From JAAFIW01 sp031414805 (lineage in GTDB: Bacteria > Pseudomonadota > Gammaproteobacteria > Burkholderiales > Burkholderiaceae_C): 64,000 nucleotides of DNA. The position numbers were made by a program, and so were the translations under genes. Shown piece by piece: positions 15,643 to 23,453 of this stretch (position 1 is the first letter of the stretch; each line of letters opens with the position of its first letter). Location: NCBI GenBank assembly GCA_031414805.1, contig JANOQJ010000080.1, positions 69,841 through 133,840 on the forward strand, given 5' to 3'. The notes under the pieces were generated by a model. That model searched no databases and was not told the DNA's origin. It saw only the letters and a list, made by a program, of their open reading frames with translations.

Positions 15643-16013
15643 ACCGAATCCGCAGGGAGGTGGCCTGCAATCGATGCTTGAGCATGCAGCGATTGGACTT
15701 GCCGCTCCAGCGTGTCAATGCGCGTCAAGTAGCCCACGAGTACCCCCGCGGTGAACAGGTCCAGGTCGAAGTCGCGCTGCACATGACACGCCGTGCGCAG
15801 GGGAACAACGCAGGTGGCGCTGAACCGATGGGCACGTTCTTGCGCGGCTGAATGGGTGGCCAATGGCAGCAGCGCGCCGTACTCCACCAGCTCATTCAGC
15901 TGGTCGGCGCTCAAGCCGCTGGCGCGGGCCAGCTCGTCGGCTGTCACCGTTTCTGGTGAGTCCAGGCAGGTCCAGCTTTCAATGTGGCCGATGTGGGTGA
16001 TGTGTGCGGTCAT
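15639..16013 (-). CDS. CbpM-like chaperone modulator (MerR-type HTH)
   Basis: 124 residues from ATG 16013. The middle ELARASGLSADQLNELVEYGAL is a MerR/CbpM-type helix-turn-helix, followed by the conserved helix LRTACHVQRDFDLDL and a C-terminal coiled helix LTRIDTLERQVQSLHA, the pattern of CbpM, which binds the J-domain of CbpA and inhibits it. It is longer than E. coli CbpM (101 aa), with an N-terminal extension. No cbpA/dnaJ gene is adjacent here, so its partner is elsewhere or absent. A TCTGT-N10-ACAGA site lies 78 bp upstream. Confidence 0.65.
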   Translation of the reverse strand: MTAHITHIGHIESWTCLDSPETVTADELARASGLSADQLNELVEYGALLPLATHSAAQERAHRFSATCVVPLRTACHVQRDFDLDLFTAGVLVGYLTRIDTLERQVQSLHAQASIAGHLPADSV

Positions 16014-16090
16014 ACCGTTTCTCCCAGGTGGTTTGCAGAGCTGCCTCAGCAGCGCAAAAACGTGCACCGTAAGTCAGAAACCCGGCCATG

Positions 16091-16110
16091 TCTGTGCGCC
16101 AGCAGACAGA
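16091..16110 (-). promoter_or_regulatory. candidate operator, TCTGT-N10-ACAGA family (site 4)
   Basis: TCTGTGCGCCAGCAGACAGA has perfect TCTGT/ACAGA half-sites and lies 78 bp upstream of the CbpM-like start, in the same orientation as the others. Confidence 0.5.
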
Positions 16111-16168
16111 GCGCAACGCTAAGCCCGCTTTGGGCCGCCTTTGCCCTATTTGCCGTGTTTAGCGCCGC

Positions 16169-17983
16169 TCAAGCCACAAATTGCAAAGCCGCCAGCCGCG
16201 CATACACACCGCCCGCCGCCACCAACGCGTCGTGCGTGCCTATTTCCACCATGCGACCCTGTTCGAGCACCACGATGCGGTTGGCTTTTTGCACCGTAGC
16301 CAGCCGGTGGGCAATGACCAGTGTGGTGCGGCCCTGCATGGCGACCTCCAGCGCGGCTTGCACCATGCGCTCGCTCTCGGCGTCCAAGGCGCTTGTGGCT
16401 TCGTCGAGCAGCAGCACGGGGGCGTTTTTCAGCATGGCACGCGCAATGGCCATGCGCTGGCGCTGCCCGCCCGACAGCCGCACGCCGCGCTCGCCCAGAA
16501 AACTGTTGTAGCCCTCCGGCAGGGCGCGGATGAACTCATCGGCAAAAGCCGCTTGGGCGGCGGCATGCACCTGCGCGTCGGTCGCATCAGGTCGCCCATA
16601 GCGAATGTTTTCCAGCGCGCTGGCTGAGAAAATCACTGCGTCCTGCGGCACCACGGCAATGCTGCCGCGCAATTGATCTAGCGGCTGCTGCGCAATGGGC
16701 ACGCCGCCCACCGAAATCACGCCTTGTTGCGGGTCGTAAAAGCGCTGCAGCAACTGAAACAAGGTGGTTTTGCCCGCGCCGCTGGCCCCCACCAGCGCCA
16801 CGGTTTCGCCGGGGGCCACCGCCAGCGTCAGCTCGTGAATGGACGGTTGGCCGGGGCGAGACGGGTAGGTGAAAGTAATTGCTTCAAAATTGATAGCTGC
16901 TTGAGCAGTATCTATAAGGGCTGTTGGCCGATTTGGCTTAAAAACGCCGTCTGGCGGCGAAACAATGGCGGAGCGCCCATGCAGCAGTTCCATCAGCCGC
17001 TCGGTGGCACCCGCTGCCCGCTGCAAGTCGCCATAGACTTCGCCCAGCACCGCAAACGCGGCGGCCAGCATGATCACGTAAACCACCGTCTGCCCCAGAT
17101 GCCCAGCACTGATGCGCCCGAGCATGACCGCCTGCGTACCCTGAAACAGCCCCCACAACAGCGCGCCCGAGGTGGCAATGATGATGAACGCGATCAACAC
17201 CGCGCGGGTCTTGCTGCGCTGCACTGCGGCGACAAACGCGTTTTGCGTCGACGCATCAAACCGTGCCGACTCGCGGCCTTCCGCCGTGTAGCTTTGCACC
17301 ACCGGAATCGCGTTCAGTACCTCGGCGGCAATGGCGCTTGAATCGGCCACCCGGTCCTGGCTGGCGCGCGACAGCTTGCGCACCCGCCGGCCAAACCACA
17401 GCGAGGGAATCACGATCAGCACCAGCACGCCCATCACCATGCCCATCACCCGCGGATTCGTCCAGACCAACACGCCCAAAGCACCCAAACCCATCACCAC
17501 ATTGCGCAGCCCCATGGAAAGCGACGAGCCCACCACGGTTTGCACCAGCGTGGTGTCGGTTGTCAGGCGCGAGAGCACTTCGCCAGTCTGCGTGGTCTCA
17601 AAAAACTGCGGGCTTTGGCGCAGCACATGCGCATACACCGCGTTGCGCAGATCGCCGGTGACGCGCTCGCCTAACCAGCTCACGGTGTAAAACCGTGCCG
17701 CACTGAACACACCCAGCGCCACCGCCACACCAAACAATTCAAAAAAGTGACCCCGCAACGCCATCAGTTGCTCAGCCTTGCTGCCCGTGACCACCGCGCC
17801 CGATACCAGCCCCCCATCAATCAGCCCCCGCAGCGCCAGCGGAAACGCCAGCGTGGCCCCCGCCGACAGCAGTAAAAACAGACCCGCCAGCGCAATCTGC
17901 ACACGGTAAGGCCGCAGAAAAGGCAGCAGGCCCCCCAATGCACGGGGATGGGGTTTAGTGGGTGCTTGATCAGTGGCTGTCAT
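16169..17983 (-). CDS. ABC exporter, MsbA/BmrA-like half-transporter
   Basis: 604 residues: six-helix transmembrane domain (~25-320) with the fused nucleotide-binding domain behind it. Walker A GASGAGKTTLF, signature LSGGQRQRMAIARAM, Walker B LLLDEATSALD and H-loop VIAHRLATV are intact, so it should be active as a homodimer. Substrate could be lipid or drug; relatives are annotated as lipid A or multidrug exporters. The linker between the two domains (residues ~346-368, NRPTALIDTAQAAINFEAIT) is encoded by an interspersed repeat (16881-16944) read in antisense. Confidence 0.88.
   Translation of the reverse strand: MTATDQAPTKPHPRALGGLLPFLRPYRVQIALAGLFLLLSAGATLAFPLALRGLIDGGLVSGAVVTGSKAEQLMALRGHFFELFGVAVALGVFSAARFYTVSWLGERVTGDLRNAVYAHVLRQSPQFFETTQTGEVLSRLTTDTTLVQTVVGSSLSMGLRNVVMGLGALGVLVWTNPRVMGMVMGVLVLIVIPSLWFGRRVRKLSRASQDRVADSSAIAAEVLNAIPVVQSYTAEGRESARFDASTQNAFVAAVQRSKTRAVLIAFIIIATSGALLWGLFQGTQAVMLGRISAGHLGQTVVYVIMLAAAFAVLGEVYGDLQRAAGATERLMELLHGRSAIVSPPDGVFKPNRPTALIDTAQAAINFEAITFTYPSRPGQPSIHELTLAVAPGETVALVGASGAGKTTLFQLLQRFYDPQQGVISVGGVPIAQQPLDQLRGSIAVVPQDAVIFSASALENIRYGRPDATDAQVHAAAQAAFADEFIRALPEGYNSFLGERGVRLSGGQRQRMAIARAMLKNAPVLLLDEATSALDAESERMVQAALEVAMQGRTTLVIAHRLATVQKANRIVVLEQGRMVEIGTHDALVAAGGVYARLAALQFVA
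16881..16944 (+). repeat. GCTTGAGCA interspersed repeat, copy 4 (inside ABC exporter, antisense to gene)
   Basis: GCTTCAAAATTGATAGC, core GCTGCTTGAGCAGTAT, CTATAAGGGCTG, GGCTTAAAAA. The gene is on the opposite strand and reads through it as IDTAQAAIN. The core is intact because in this orientation the TGA is not read as a codon. Confidence 0.9.
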
Positions 17984-18150
17984 TTAAATTTTCGTTTGAA
18001 TGCTGGGTGTCGTGGTGCGGCGGGAGGCCATAGGTCTAGCCTGGGCCAGACCCGCGCTGCAAAATCTGCAGGGGGTTTGGCGCAACCATACAGGGGTTGG
18101 CGAAATGGCGTTGACGCCACCCGCAGGGCTAACGAGCGCGCGGTCGTGAG

Positions 18151-18783
18151 CTAACCCTCGTTCGCACGAACTTCCCGCGCTGCCGTCAGCAAAAGCCGCA
18201 AGCCGAACGCGCCCACCAAAGCAGCCGCCACTCGGCTGACCAGCCTCGCGTGCCGCGCGTAGCCCGCTTGCAGCCAACGGTGGCTGAACGCCACAGCCAG
18301 CAGCGTGTGCCACACCAGCGCGTTGATGAAGACCAGCACGACAGCGGCAATCGACAGTGTGGAGGTCGGGTCCGCTGGCAGTGCCGTGGCGAACACGCTG
18401 CCAAAGAACAGCGCCGATTTCGGGTTCATGATGTTGGTGAAAAAGCCCATACGAAAGGCCTGCCAAGCCGACACGTTTGTTGGCTGCGAGCCCGCGCGCA
18501 CGAGGCCCGAGCGCCACAGCTTGAACGCGATGTAGCACAGGTAAATGCCCCCTGCGACCTGCACGCCCAGGCGCAGACCCGGGTGCGCCGCAAACACCGC
18601 ATTAACGCCAAGAATCGCCAGCAACGCCCAAATGGCAGCCACCACGGCAACGCCGAGGCCAGCAAAACAAGCCGCAGCCCGGTAGCCGCTGGCAGCCAAT
18701 TGAGACACCACGAGCACGTTGGCACCCGGGGTGACCAGGACGATCCAGTGAAGCGCGGCGATGGAGAGCAGGGTGAGCAACAT
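18151..18783 (-). CDS. LysE/RhtB-family amino-acid exporter
   Basis: 210 residues, five to six hydrophobic helices. The N-terminal block LHWIVLVTPGANVLVVSQLA matches the LysE/RhtB signature (here PGAN in place of the common PGP); GFFTNIMNPKSALFFGSVF is the second family block. Predicted inner-membrane efflux of amino acids or homoserine-lactone-like molecules; substrate not determinable. Start ATG at 18783. A 98-bp palindromic repeat lies upstream. Confidence 0.85.
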   Translation of the reverse strand: MLLTLLSIAALHWIVLVTPGANVLVVSQLAASGYRAAACFAGLGVAVVAAIWALLAILGVNAVFAAHPGLRLGVQVAGGIYLCYIAFKLWRSGLVRAGSQPTNVSAWQAFRMGFFTNIMNPKSALFFGSVFATALPADPTSTLSIAAVVLVFINALVWHTLLAVAFSHRWLQAGYARHARLVSRVAAALVGAFGLRLLLTAAREVRANEG

Positions 18784-18817
18784 GTGTGGCCTGATTTTCA
18801 GTTTGGGTTATTGATCC

Positions 18818-18915
18818 GGCCCGATGAAGTATCAACCGTTCGCCCTGAGGTATCGAAGGGCTCGCGATGGCTTCGATACCTCAGCCCGAACGGAAATTTA
18901 ATACTTCTTCGGGCC
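18818..18915. repeat. 98-bp palindromic repeat (TCAGCCCGAACGG family)
   Basis: Outer arms GGCCCGATGAAGTAT (18818) and ATACTTCTTCGGGCC (18901) pair with one mismatch; inner arms CCGTTCGCCCTGAGG and CTCAGCCCGAACGG also pair, so nearly the whole unit can fold into one long hairpin. A shortened relative is at 29956-30026. Located between the LysE and acetyltransferase genes; could also act as a terminator. Confidence 0.75.
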
Positions 18916-18942
18916 TTATCGATAGTAGTGGAACAGCACTGT

Positions 18943-19407
18943 TCACGGGTAGCGGTGATACATGAAAAACTGCGCGTCTTGGCTCCAGCCTTGAGACTCG
19001 TAAAGCGTTTGGCCTGGCCCATTGTCCCTGGCGACATTCAGCGTGACCCGCGCGGCCCCGTGCGACCAGGCGTAGTGCTCAACCGCCGCCAGCAGTCTGG
19101 AAGCTACGCCTTTTCGGCGACCGTTTTCGTTGACGAACAGATCGTTGAGGATGAAAACTCTCGCCAGCGAAATGGATGAGTAGCTGGGAAAAAGCTGTGC
19201 AAAACCCAGCGGCGCCGAATGTTCGTGCGCGATAAAGACGACGGACTCACCGTGATCGAAGCGCGCCCGCAGAAAAGCACGGGCAGCCGAAAGGTCGCTG
19301 GCTTTGCCTTGAAAAACGCGGTACTTGTCGAACAGTTCGGCCAGCTCTTGCAGGTCAGAGAAGGTGGCTTGACGAACCGTGATGTCGCTCATGTTTTGAG
19401 AGGTCAT
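18943..19407 (-). CDS. GNAT-family N-acetyltransferase
   Basis: 154 residues. ITVRQATFSDLQELAELF is a standard GNAT beginning; LNDLFVNENGRRKGVASRLL is motif A with the acetyl-CoA loop (RxxGxA variant R-R-K-G-V-A), and AARVTLNVARDNGPGQTLYES followed by GW is motif B. A soluble acetyl-CoA-dependent transferase; substrate unknown. A second ATG at 19392 (MSDITVRQ) is an alternative start. Confidence 0.85.
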   Translation of the reverse strand: MTSQNMSDITVRQATFSDLQELAELFDKYRVFQGKASDLSAARAFLRARFDHGESVVFIAHEHSAPLGFAQLFPSYSSISLARVFILNDLFVNENGRRKGVASRLLAAVEHYAWSHGAARVTLNVARDNGPGQTLYESQGWSQDAQFFMYHRYP

Positions 19408-19469
19408 GTGAAGGGTGGATAGGTATTAGAAACTGCACTTGCGCGCAACGACTTGGTTTCAAGCGTGTA

Positions 19470-20105
19470 TCAACGTTTTTCGGCACTTGCCAAGTGGCCT
19501 GGCTCGAAAAGCCCTAAGGCCTGGCGAAGCAAGGACTCGGAGATTGTGTTGGGCCCGGTAGCGACCGAAACGGGCAGGCCAAACCAGTGCGCGAGCGGGT
19601 ACTCGAACGCGAACTCGATTGCTTTGGCATCGCGCGTGTTGCGACTGACCGGGCTGTCGACCAGCGAAAGCCAGACCCGCTCGAACGCTGACTCAGCCAG
19701 TTGCTGCCTGGAGATGTGGATGGCCCCGACGCTGCGCCAGGCGTTGACGCAACCGATCTCGGCGAAGGCAGGCCCCTGACCCGCCACGGGACATCCGAGC
19801 TCGTGGCGAAAGACGTCGAAGAACGACTGCTGAGCGCTGACTGCCAGCAGACATTTGCTGGAAAACGCTTCAACCTCGCGCACTGAACCCGTTATGCGGG
19901 CGCCAAAGAACGAGCGGCCAAAGAACGCTTCAAAGGCAAGCTCGGTGCTATCTGCGAGGTAGGCCAGCAGTTCGGAGTGCAACGGCACCCGTCCACCTGG
20001 AAAAGACCAAGCCTTCTCCCACTCACCATTTTTCGCGAACTGGTAGGAGGTGGGTGCTGACGTGAATTGCGGCAAGCAGTCAAGCATTTGGGATATCTGA
20101 AACAT
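19470..20105 (-). CDS. conserved-looking hypothetical protein
   Basis: 211 residues, not recognised. No signal peptide or membrane helix. Aromatic-rich, with mixed helix and strand (FEAFFGRSFFGARITGS; SFFDVFRHELGCPV; WRSVGAIHISRQQLAES). Codon use resembles neighbours, so it is probably a real gene rather than a shadow. No catalytic motif is visible. It stands alone between an acetyltransferase and mnmC. Confidence 0.5.
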   Translation of the reverse strand: MFQISQMLDCLPQFTSAPTSYQFAKNGEWEKAWSFPGGRVPLHSELLAYLADSTELAFEAFFGRSFFGARITGSVREVEAFSSKCLLAVSAQQSFFDVFRHELGCPVAGQGPAFAEIGCVNAWRSVGAIHISRQQLAESAFERVWLSLVDSPVSRNTRDAKAIEFAFEYPLAHWFGLPVSVATGPNTISESLLRQALGLFEPGHLASAEKR

Positions 20106-20280
20106 CAGCGGTGCGGGTGGGAATCAGTGGCGCGGGTGGGAAACAGGCGCAGAGTCGAAGCAGTGACAGTATGAAACGCCGATACCAACGCCAGCGACAT
20201 CCCCACGCTGTTCGCACACCATGCAGTTGCTAAACCTATGTGTAGAGAATTTGCTTCCAACTTTTTCCTTTTTTACTCTT

Positions 20281-20337
20281 AAATTGATAGCTGCTTGAGC
20301 AGTATCTACAAGGGCTGATGCCGTATTTCGCATAAAT
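20281..20337 (+). repeat. GCTTGAGCA interspersed repeat, copy 5 (intergenic)
   Basis: AAATTGATAGC, core GCTGCTTGAGCAGTAT, CTACAAGGGCTG, ending GCATAAA. It is in the 263-bp gap upstream of the hypothetical gene and downstream of mnmC. TGA intact. Nothing else was seen in the gap. Confidence 0.85.
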
Positions 20338-20368
20338 TTTACGAAATCACACGCAACACCGCCCGCAC

Positions 20369-21976
20369 TCACCCATCCCACCGCCCTACATCAAACGCCT
20401 GTGCCAACCTGGCCTCTATCGGCAGGGGTTCGCCGTGCAGCCGTGCAGCCAGCAGCTCGGCGCAGAGGGCGGCGAAAGTGAGGCCTCGGGAGCCCATGGC
20501 GGTGCTGATGTGCAAGCCTGGGAGCCATTGACCGGCTAGGGGGAAGCGGTCGCGGGAGGTGCAGCGTTGGGCTTGCCAGGTTTGAACCTGACCGCTGCGA
20601 AATTGCGCGTCGATAGCTGGTGCGGCTTGGGGGAGCAGGGTGTTCAGGCGGTGGTGGTTGGCTTGCAGGCCCGCTTGCGCGTCGAGCTGGCTCAGCGGCG
20701 CCCGCTCGTAGGTAGAGCCGCTGAGCCAGAACGGGCTTCGACACGCCGCGCCCGCCACGTTGGGAATGAAGTGGCCGTGGCCGCTGATGGGGTGGGGCGG
20801 GGCGCACTGCGCCAGCTCGGGTGTCCAGGGGCCGTGGGCGACCTGGCCTGCCACCTGATCCAGGTGCTCGTTCAGCGCGCTGGTTTCAGTTCCCCGCGCT
20901 GGCAGAAGCCGGATCGCAGCATAGGCGGTGCACACCACCACGAGCGATGCCTGCGCGATAACCCGACTGGTTGCATCCAGCGCTTGCCACCGGTGGCGTT
21001 CGCCGTCGGGCAGGTTTTGCAAACGAGCGACCGACTGTCCGCCCACAAAGCGAATGCCGCTGTGCGCCAGCCAGGCCCCCACCAGGGCTTGGGGTTTGAT
21101 CCACACGGCGTGGGGGAGCAACACGCCGTCCCGCATCGCGGGCGTGGGTTGCCAGTCCGTGCCAATTTGCAGCAGGGCTTGGGCGGCTTCTAGCGTCATG
21201 CGCAAACCGGCGCGGCTGGCGCGCGACAGGGGTGCGTCGTCTGGCGATACATGGGGCACCAGCAGCCCAACGGGCAGGCTGGATGCGCCTTGCGCGGGTT
21301 GTGGTGCAGCATCAACCACCTGCACCTGCCATCCCCGGCGTGCCAGGCTGTGCGCCACGGCTGCGCCGCTGAGGCCTGCGCCAATCACCAGGGCCTGGCT
21401 GGGCTCTGCGCGTGCGAGTGGCTGGCGGCGCAGGGCCCAACGGGGGTTGTAGATGCCGTGCTGACCGGCGGCGTCCACCTCAAAACCCAGACTTTCCAGC
21501 ATTTGGCGCAGCGGCGCGCTGCAGCCCTGCAGGGCCATGCGTGTGCCGCGCACGCAGTGGCGGACCAGGGCCTTGAGTGTGTCGAGGCTGGGGTCTGATT
21601 CAAACGTCGCCCGCACCGAGTCGGCGTCGCATACCAGGGCGCGCAGCATGGCTTGCAAGCCTTCCCTGGGTTTCGGGATGGCCAGCGTGAGCAGCACGCG
21701 CCCGTGGTTGAGGTTGATGCGGTGGATGCCGGGGCTCAGTCCCCACAGCTGAGCCGTCAACTGGCTGGACAATGGGTGATGCTGCGCCAGCCGTTGCGAA
21801 ATGTCGCTGCCTACCACCGCCACATAGTGCAGCCGCTCGCAGCGTTGCGGGTCACGCTGCCACAGGTTCCAGGTGCGCAGGAAATGCCCGCCATCGCCAA
21901 AGTCGGTATCTAAAACCGTGTGGCTCACACGCCCCGCCCAGCCATAACAATCACTGGGCAACGGACTTTCAGTCAT
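20369..21976 (-). CDS. mnmC: MnmC-type tRNA-modification enzyme with degenerate methyltransferase half
   Basis: 535 residues, shorter than bifunctional MnmC (~650). The C-terminal FAD-dependent oxidoreductase half is intact: the dinucleotide fold LVIGAGLSGAAVAHSLARRG (~193), the DGVLLPHAVWIKPQALV region, and the C-terminal MGSRGLTFAALCAELLAARL. This half removes the carboxymethyl group of cmnm5(s2)U34 in tRNA. The N-terminal half should be a SAM methyltransferase, but the SAM loop (ExGFGxGxN in the family) reads DTDFGDGGHFL and the usual catalytic YLDGFSP block is missing (CDADSVRATFESDPS). Remnants such as WGLSPGIHRINL remain. So the second step (nm5U to mnm5U) is probably lost or done elsewhere. 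Confidence 0.8.
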   Translation of the reverse strand: MTESPLPSDCYGWAGRVSHTVLDTDFGDGGHFLRTWNLWQRDPQRCERLHYVAVVGSDISQRLAQHHPLSSQLTAQLWGLSPGIHRINLNHGRVLLTLAIPKPREGLQAMLRALVCDADSVRATFESDPSLDTLKALVRHCVRGTRMALQGCSAPLRQMLESLGFEVDAAGQHGIYNPRWALRRQPLARAEPSQALVIGAGLSGAAVAHSLARRGWQVQVVDAAPQPAQGASSLPVGLLVPHVSPDDAPLSRASRAGLRMTLEAAQALLQIGTDWQPTPAMRDGVLLPHAVWIKPQALVGAWLAHSGIRFVGGQSVARLQNLPDGERHRWQALDATSRVIAQASLVVVCTAYAAIRLLPARGTETSALNEHLDQVAGQVAHGPWTPELAQCAPPHPISGHGHFIPNVAGAACRSPFWLSGSTYERAPLSQLDAQAGLQANHHRLNTLLPQAAPAIDAQFRSGQVQTWQAQRCTSRDRFPLAGQWLPGLHISTAMGSRGLTFAALCAELLAARLHGEPLPIEARLAQAFDVGRWDG

Positions 21977-22012
21977 CTGTCATGCGTTTTCAGGAACGCG
22001 GTCATGGCGTCA

Positions 22013-22285
22013 TCAAGCCGCAGGCGGCACATACCCCTGCACAGCATCAGCACCACCTTCAAAAAAGTGCTTTTCCATCTGGCGCTTCAGGTATTCGCGG
22101 GCACGCTGGTCGGCCAGGTTCAGGCGGTTTTCATTGACCAGCATGGTTTGCTGCTTGAGCCAGTCGGCCCAGGCTTGCTTGCTCACGTTCTCCCAAATGC
22201 GCTTGCCCAACTCGCCGGGGTAGGGGGGAAAGTCAAGACCATCCGCATTGGGGCCGAATTTGACGCAGGTGACGGTACGGGGCAT
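22013..22285 (-). CDS. yggX: YggX-family Fe(II) trafficking / oxidative damage protection protein
   Basis: 90 residues, the family's usual length. MPRTVTCVKFGPNADGLDFP contains the single conserved Cys near residue 7, followed by PYPGELGKRIWENVSKQAW and the C-terminal LNLADQRAREYLKRQMEKHFF. YggX protects labile Fe-S clusters. The ATG at 22285 is preferred; the frame also opens at a TTG (22300). Confidence 0.93.
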   Translation of the reverse strand: MPRTVTCVKFGPNADGLDFPPYPGELGKRIWENVSKQAWADWLKQQTMLVNENRLNLADQRAREYLKRQMEKHFFEGGADAVQGYVPPAA

Positions 22286-22300
22286 GGGGATCTTTCGCAA

Positions 22301-22345
22301 GGTTTAAGATTTTTTAGAAATAACAAAAGAATATTTTATTCGTTT
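22301..22345 (+). promoter_or_regulatory. AT-rich candidate promoter/activator region of the sulfate-import operon
   Basis: A stretch of A/T (AACAAAAGAATATTTTATTC) stands out against GC-rich surroundings just upstream of sbp. CysB-type activation of sulfate-import genes from AT-rich sites is established in enterobacteria; assigning it here is inference, and no precise box is claimed. Confidence 0.3.
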
Positions 22346-22406
22346 GAGTTCTAACGAGACGCTTTCAGAATCCGTCGCATTGACCAACTCGATGTGCAGG
22401 AATTTC

Positions 22407-23453
22407 ATGAAACTTCGTCGCGACTTTATCAAGCTTCCCCTGGCGGGCATCACCATGGCATTACTGGGCACCACAGCATTGCCCTTGAAAGCGCAGTCTC
22501 AAAGGCAGTCGCAGCCCCAAAGCATCAGCCTGCTCAACGTGTCCTACGACCCCACCCGCGAGCTGTATGTGGAATACAACGCGGCCTTTACCAGGCACTG
22601 GAAAGCCAAAACCGGGCAAGACGTCAGCATCAAACAATCGCACGGCGGCTCGGGTCGCCAGGCCCGCTCGGTGATTGACGGACTGGACGCCGACGTGGTG
22701 ACCCTGGCCCTGGCCGGCGACATTGACGCCATTCATAAAAACGGTGCCTGGCTGCCTGCGGACTGGCAAAAGCGACTGCCGGGCAACTCCGCACCCTACA
22801 CCTCGACCATCGTGCTGGTGGTGCGCCAGGGCAACCCCAAAGGCATCAAAGACTGGGACGACTTGGTAAAACCCGGCATCAACGTGATCACACCCAACCC
22901 CAAAACCTCGGGCGGTGCGCGCTGGAACTATCTGGCGGCCTGGGAGTTTGCCAAACGCAAATACGGTGGAGAGGCACAGGCCAAAGACTTTGTGGCCAAG
23001 CTGTATGCCAACGTGCCGGTGCTGGATACGGGCGCACGCGGCTCATCCGTCACCTTTGCCCAACGCAACCAGGGCGATGTGTTTATCTCCTGGGAAAACG
23101 AGGCCTATCTGCTTGAAAAAGAGTTTGGCAACAAGGTGGACTTTGTCTACCCGTCTCTGAGCGTGCTGGCCGAGCCGCCCGTGGCGCTGATCGACAAAAA
23201 CGTCGACCGCAAAGGCACCCGCTCCGCCGCCGAGGAATACCTGAAGTTTTTGTACTCCGAGCAAGCACAAGACATCATTGGCAAGCACTTTTACCGGCCC
23301 ACCTCCACCAAGGCGCAGGCCAAGTACGCCAAGCAATTGCCCAAGCTCAATCTGTTTTCGATCAACGACGCCTTTGGCGGCTGGGCCAAGGCCGACAAAG
23401 ACCACTTTGCTGATGGCGGCAGCTTTGACCAGATCTACAGCAAGGGCAAATGA
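22407..23453 (+). CDS. sbp: sulfate/thiosulfate-binding periplasmic protein
   Basis: 348 residues from ATG 22407 (AGGAA just upstream). An N-terminal export signal with paired Arg (MKLRRDFIKLPLAG...) ends around LKA. The mature protein has the SBP/CysP family blocks LLNVSYDPTRELYVEYN, QSHGGSGRQARSVIDGL and NPKTSGGARWNYLAAW. It delivers sulfate or thiosulfate to CysUW-CysA. The stop overlaps the cysU ATG by 4 bp. An upstream in-frame start (MCRNF at 22392) is possible. Confidence 0.93.
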   Translation: MKLRRDFIKLPLAGITMALLGTTALPLKAQSQRQSQPQSISLLNVSYDPTRELYVEYNAAFTRHWKAKTGQDVSIKQSHGGSGRQARSVIDGLDADVVTLALAGDIDAIHKNGAWLPADWQKRLPGNSAPYTSTIVLVVRQGNPKGIKDWDDLVKPGINVITPNPKTSGGARWNYLAAWEFAKRKYGGEAQAKDFVAKLYANVPVLDTGARGSSVTFAQRNQGDVFISWENEAYLLEKEFGNKVDFVYPSLSVLAEPPVALIDKNVDRKGTRSAAEEYLKFLYSEQAQDIIGKHFYRPTSTKAQAKYAKQLPKLNLFSINDAFGGWAKADKDHFADGGSFDQIYSKGK

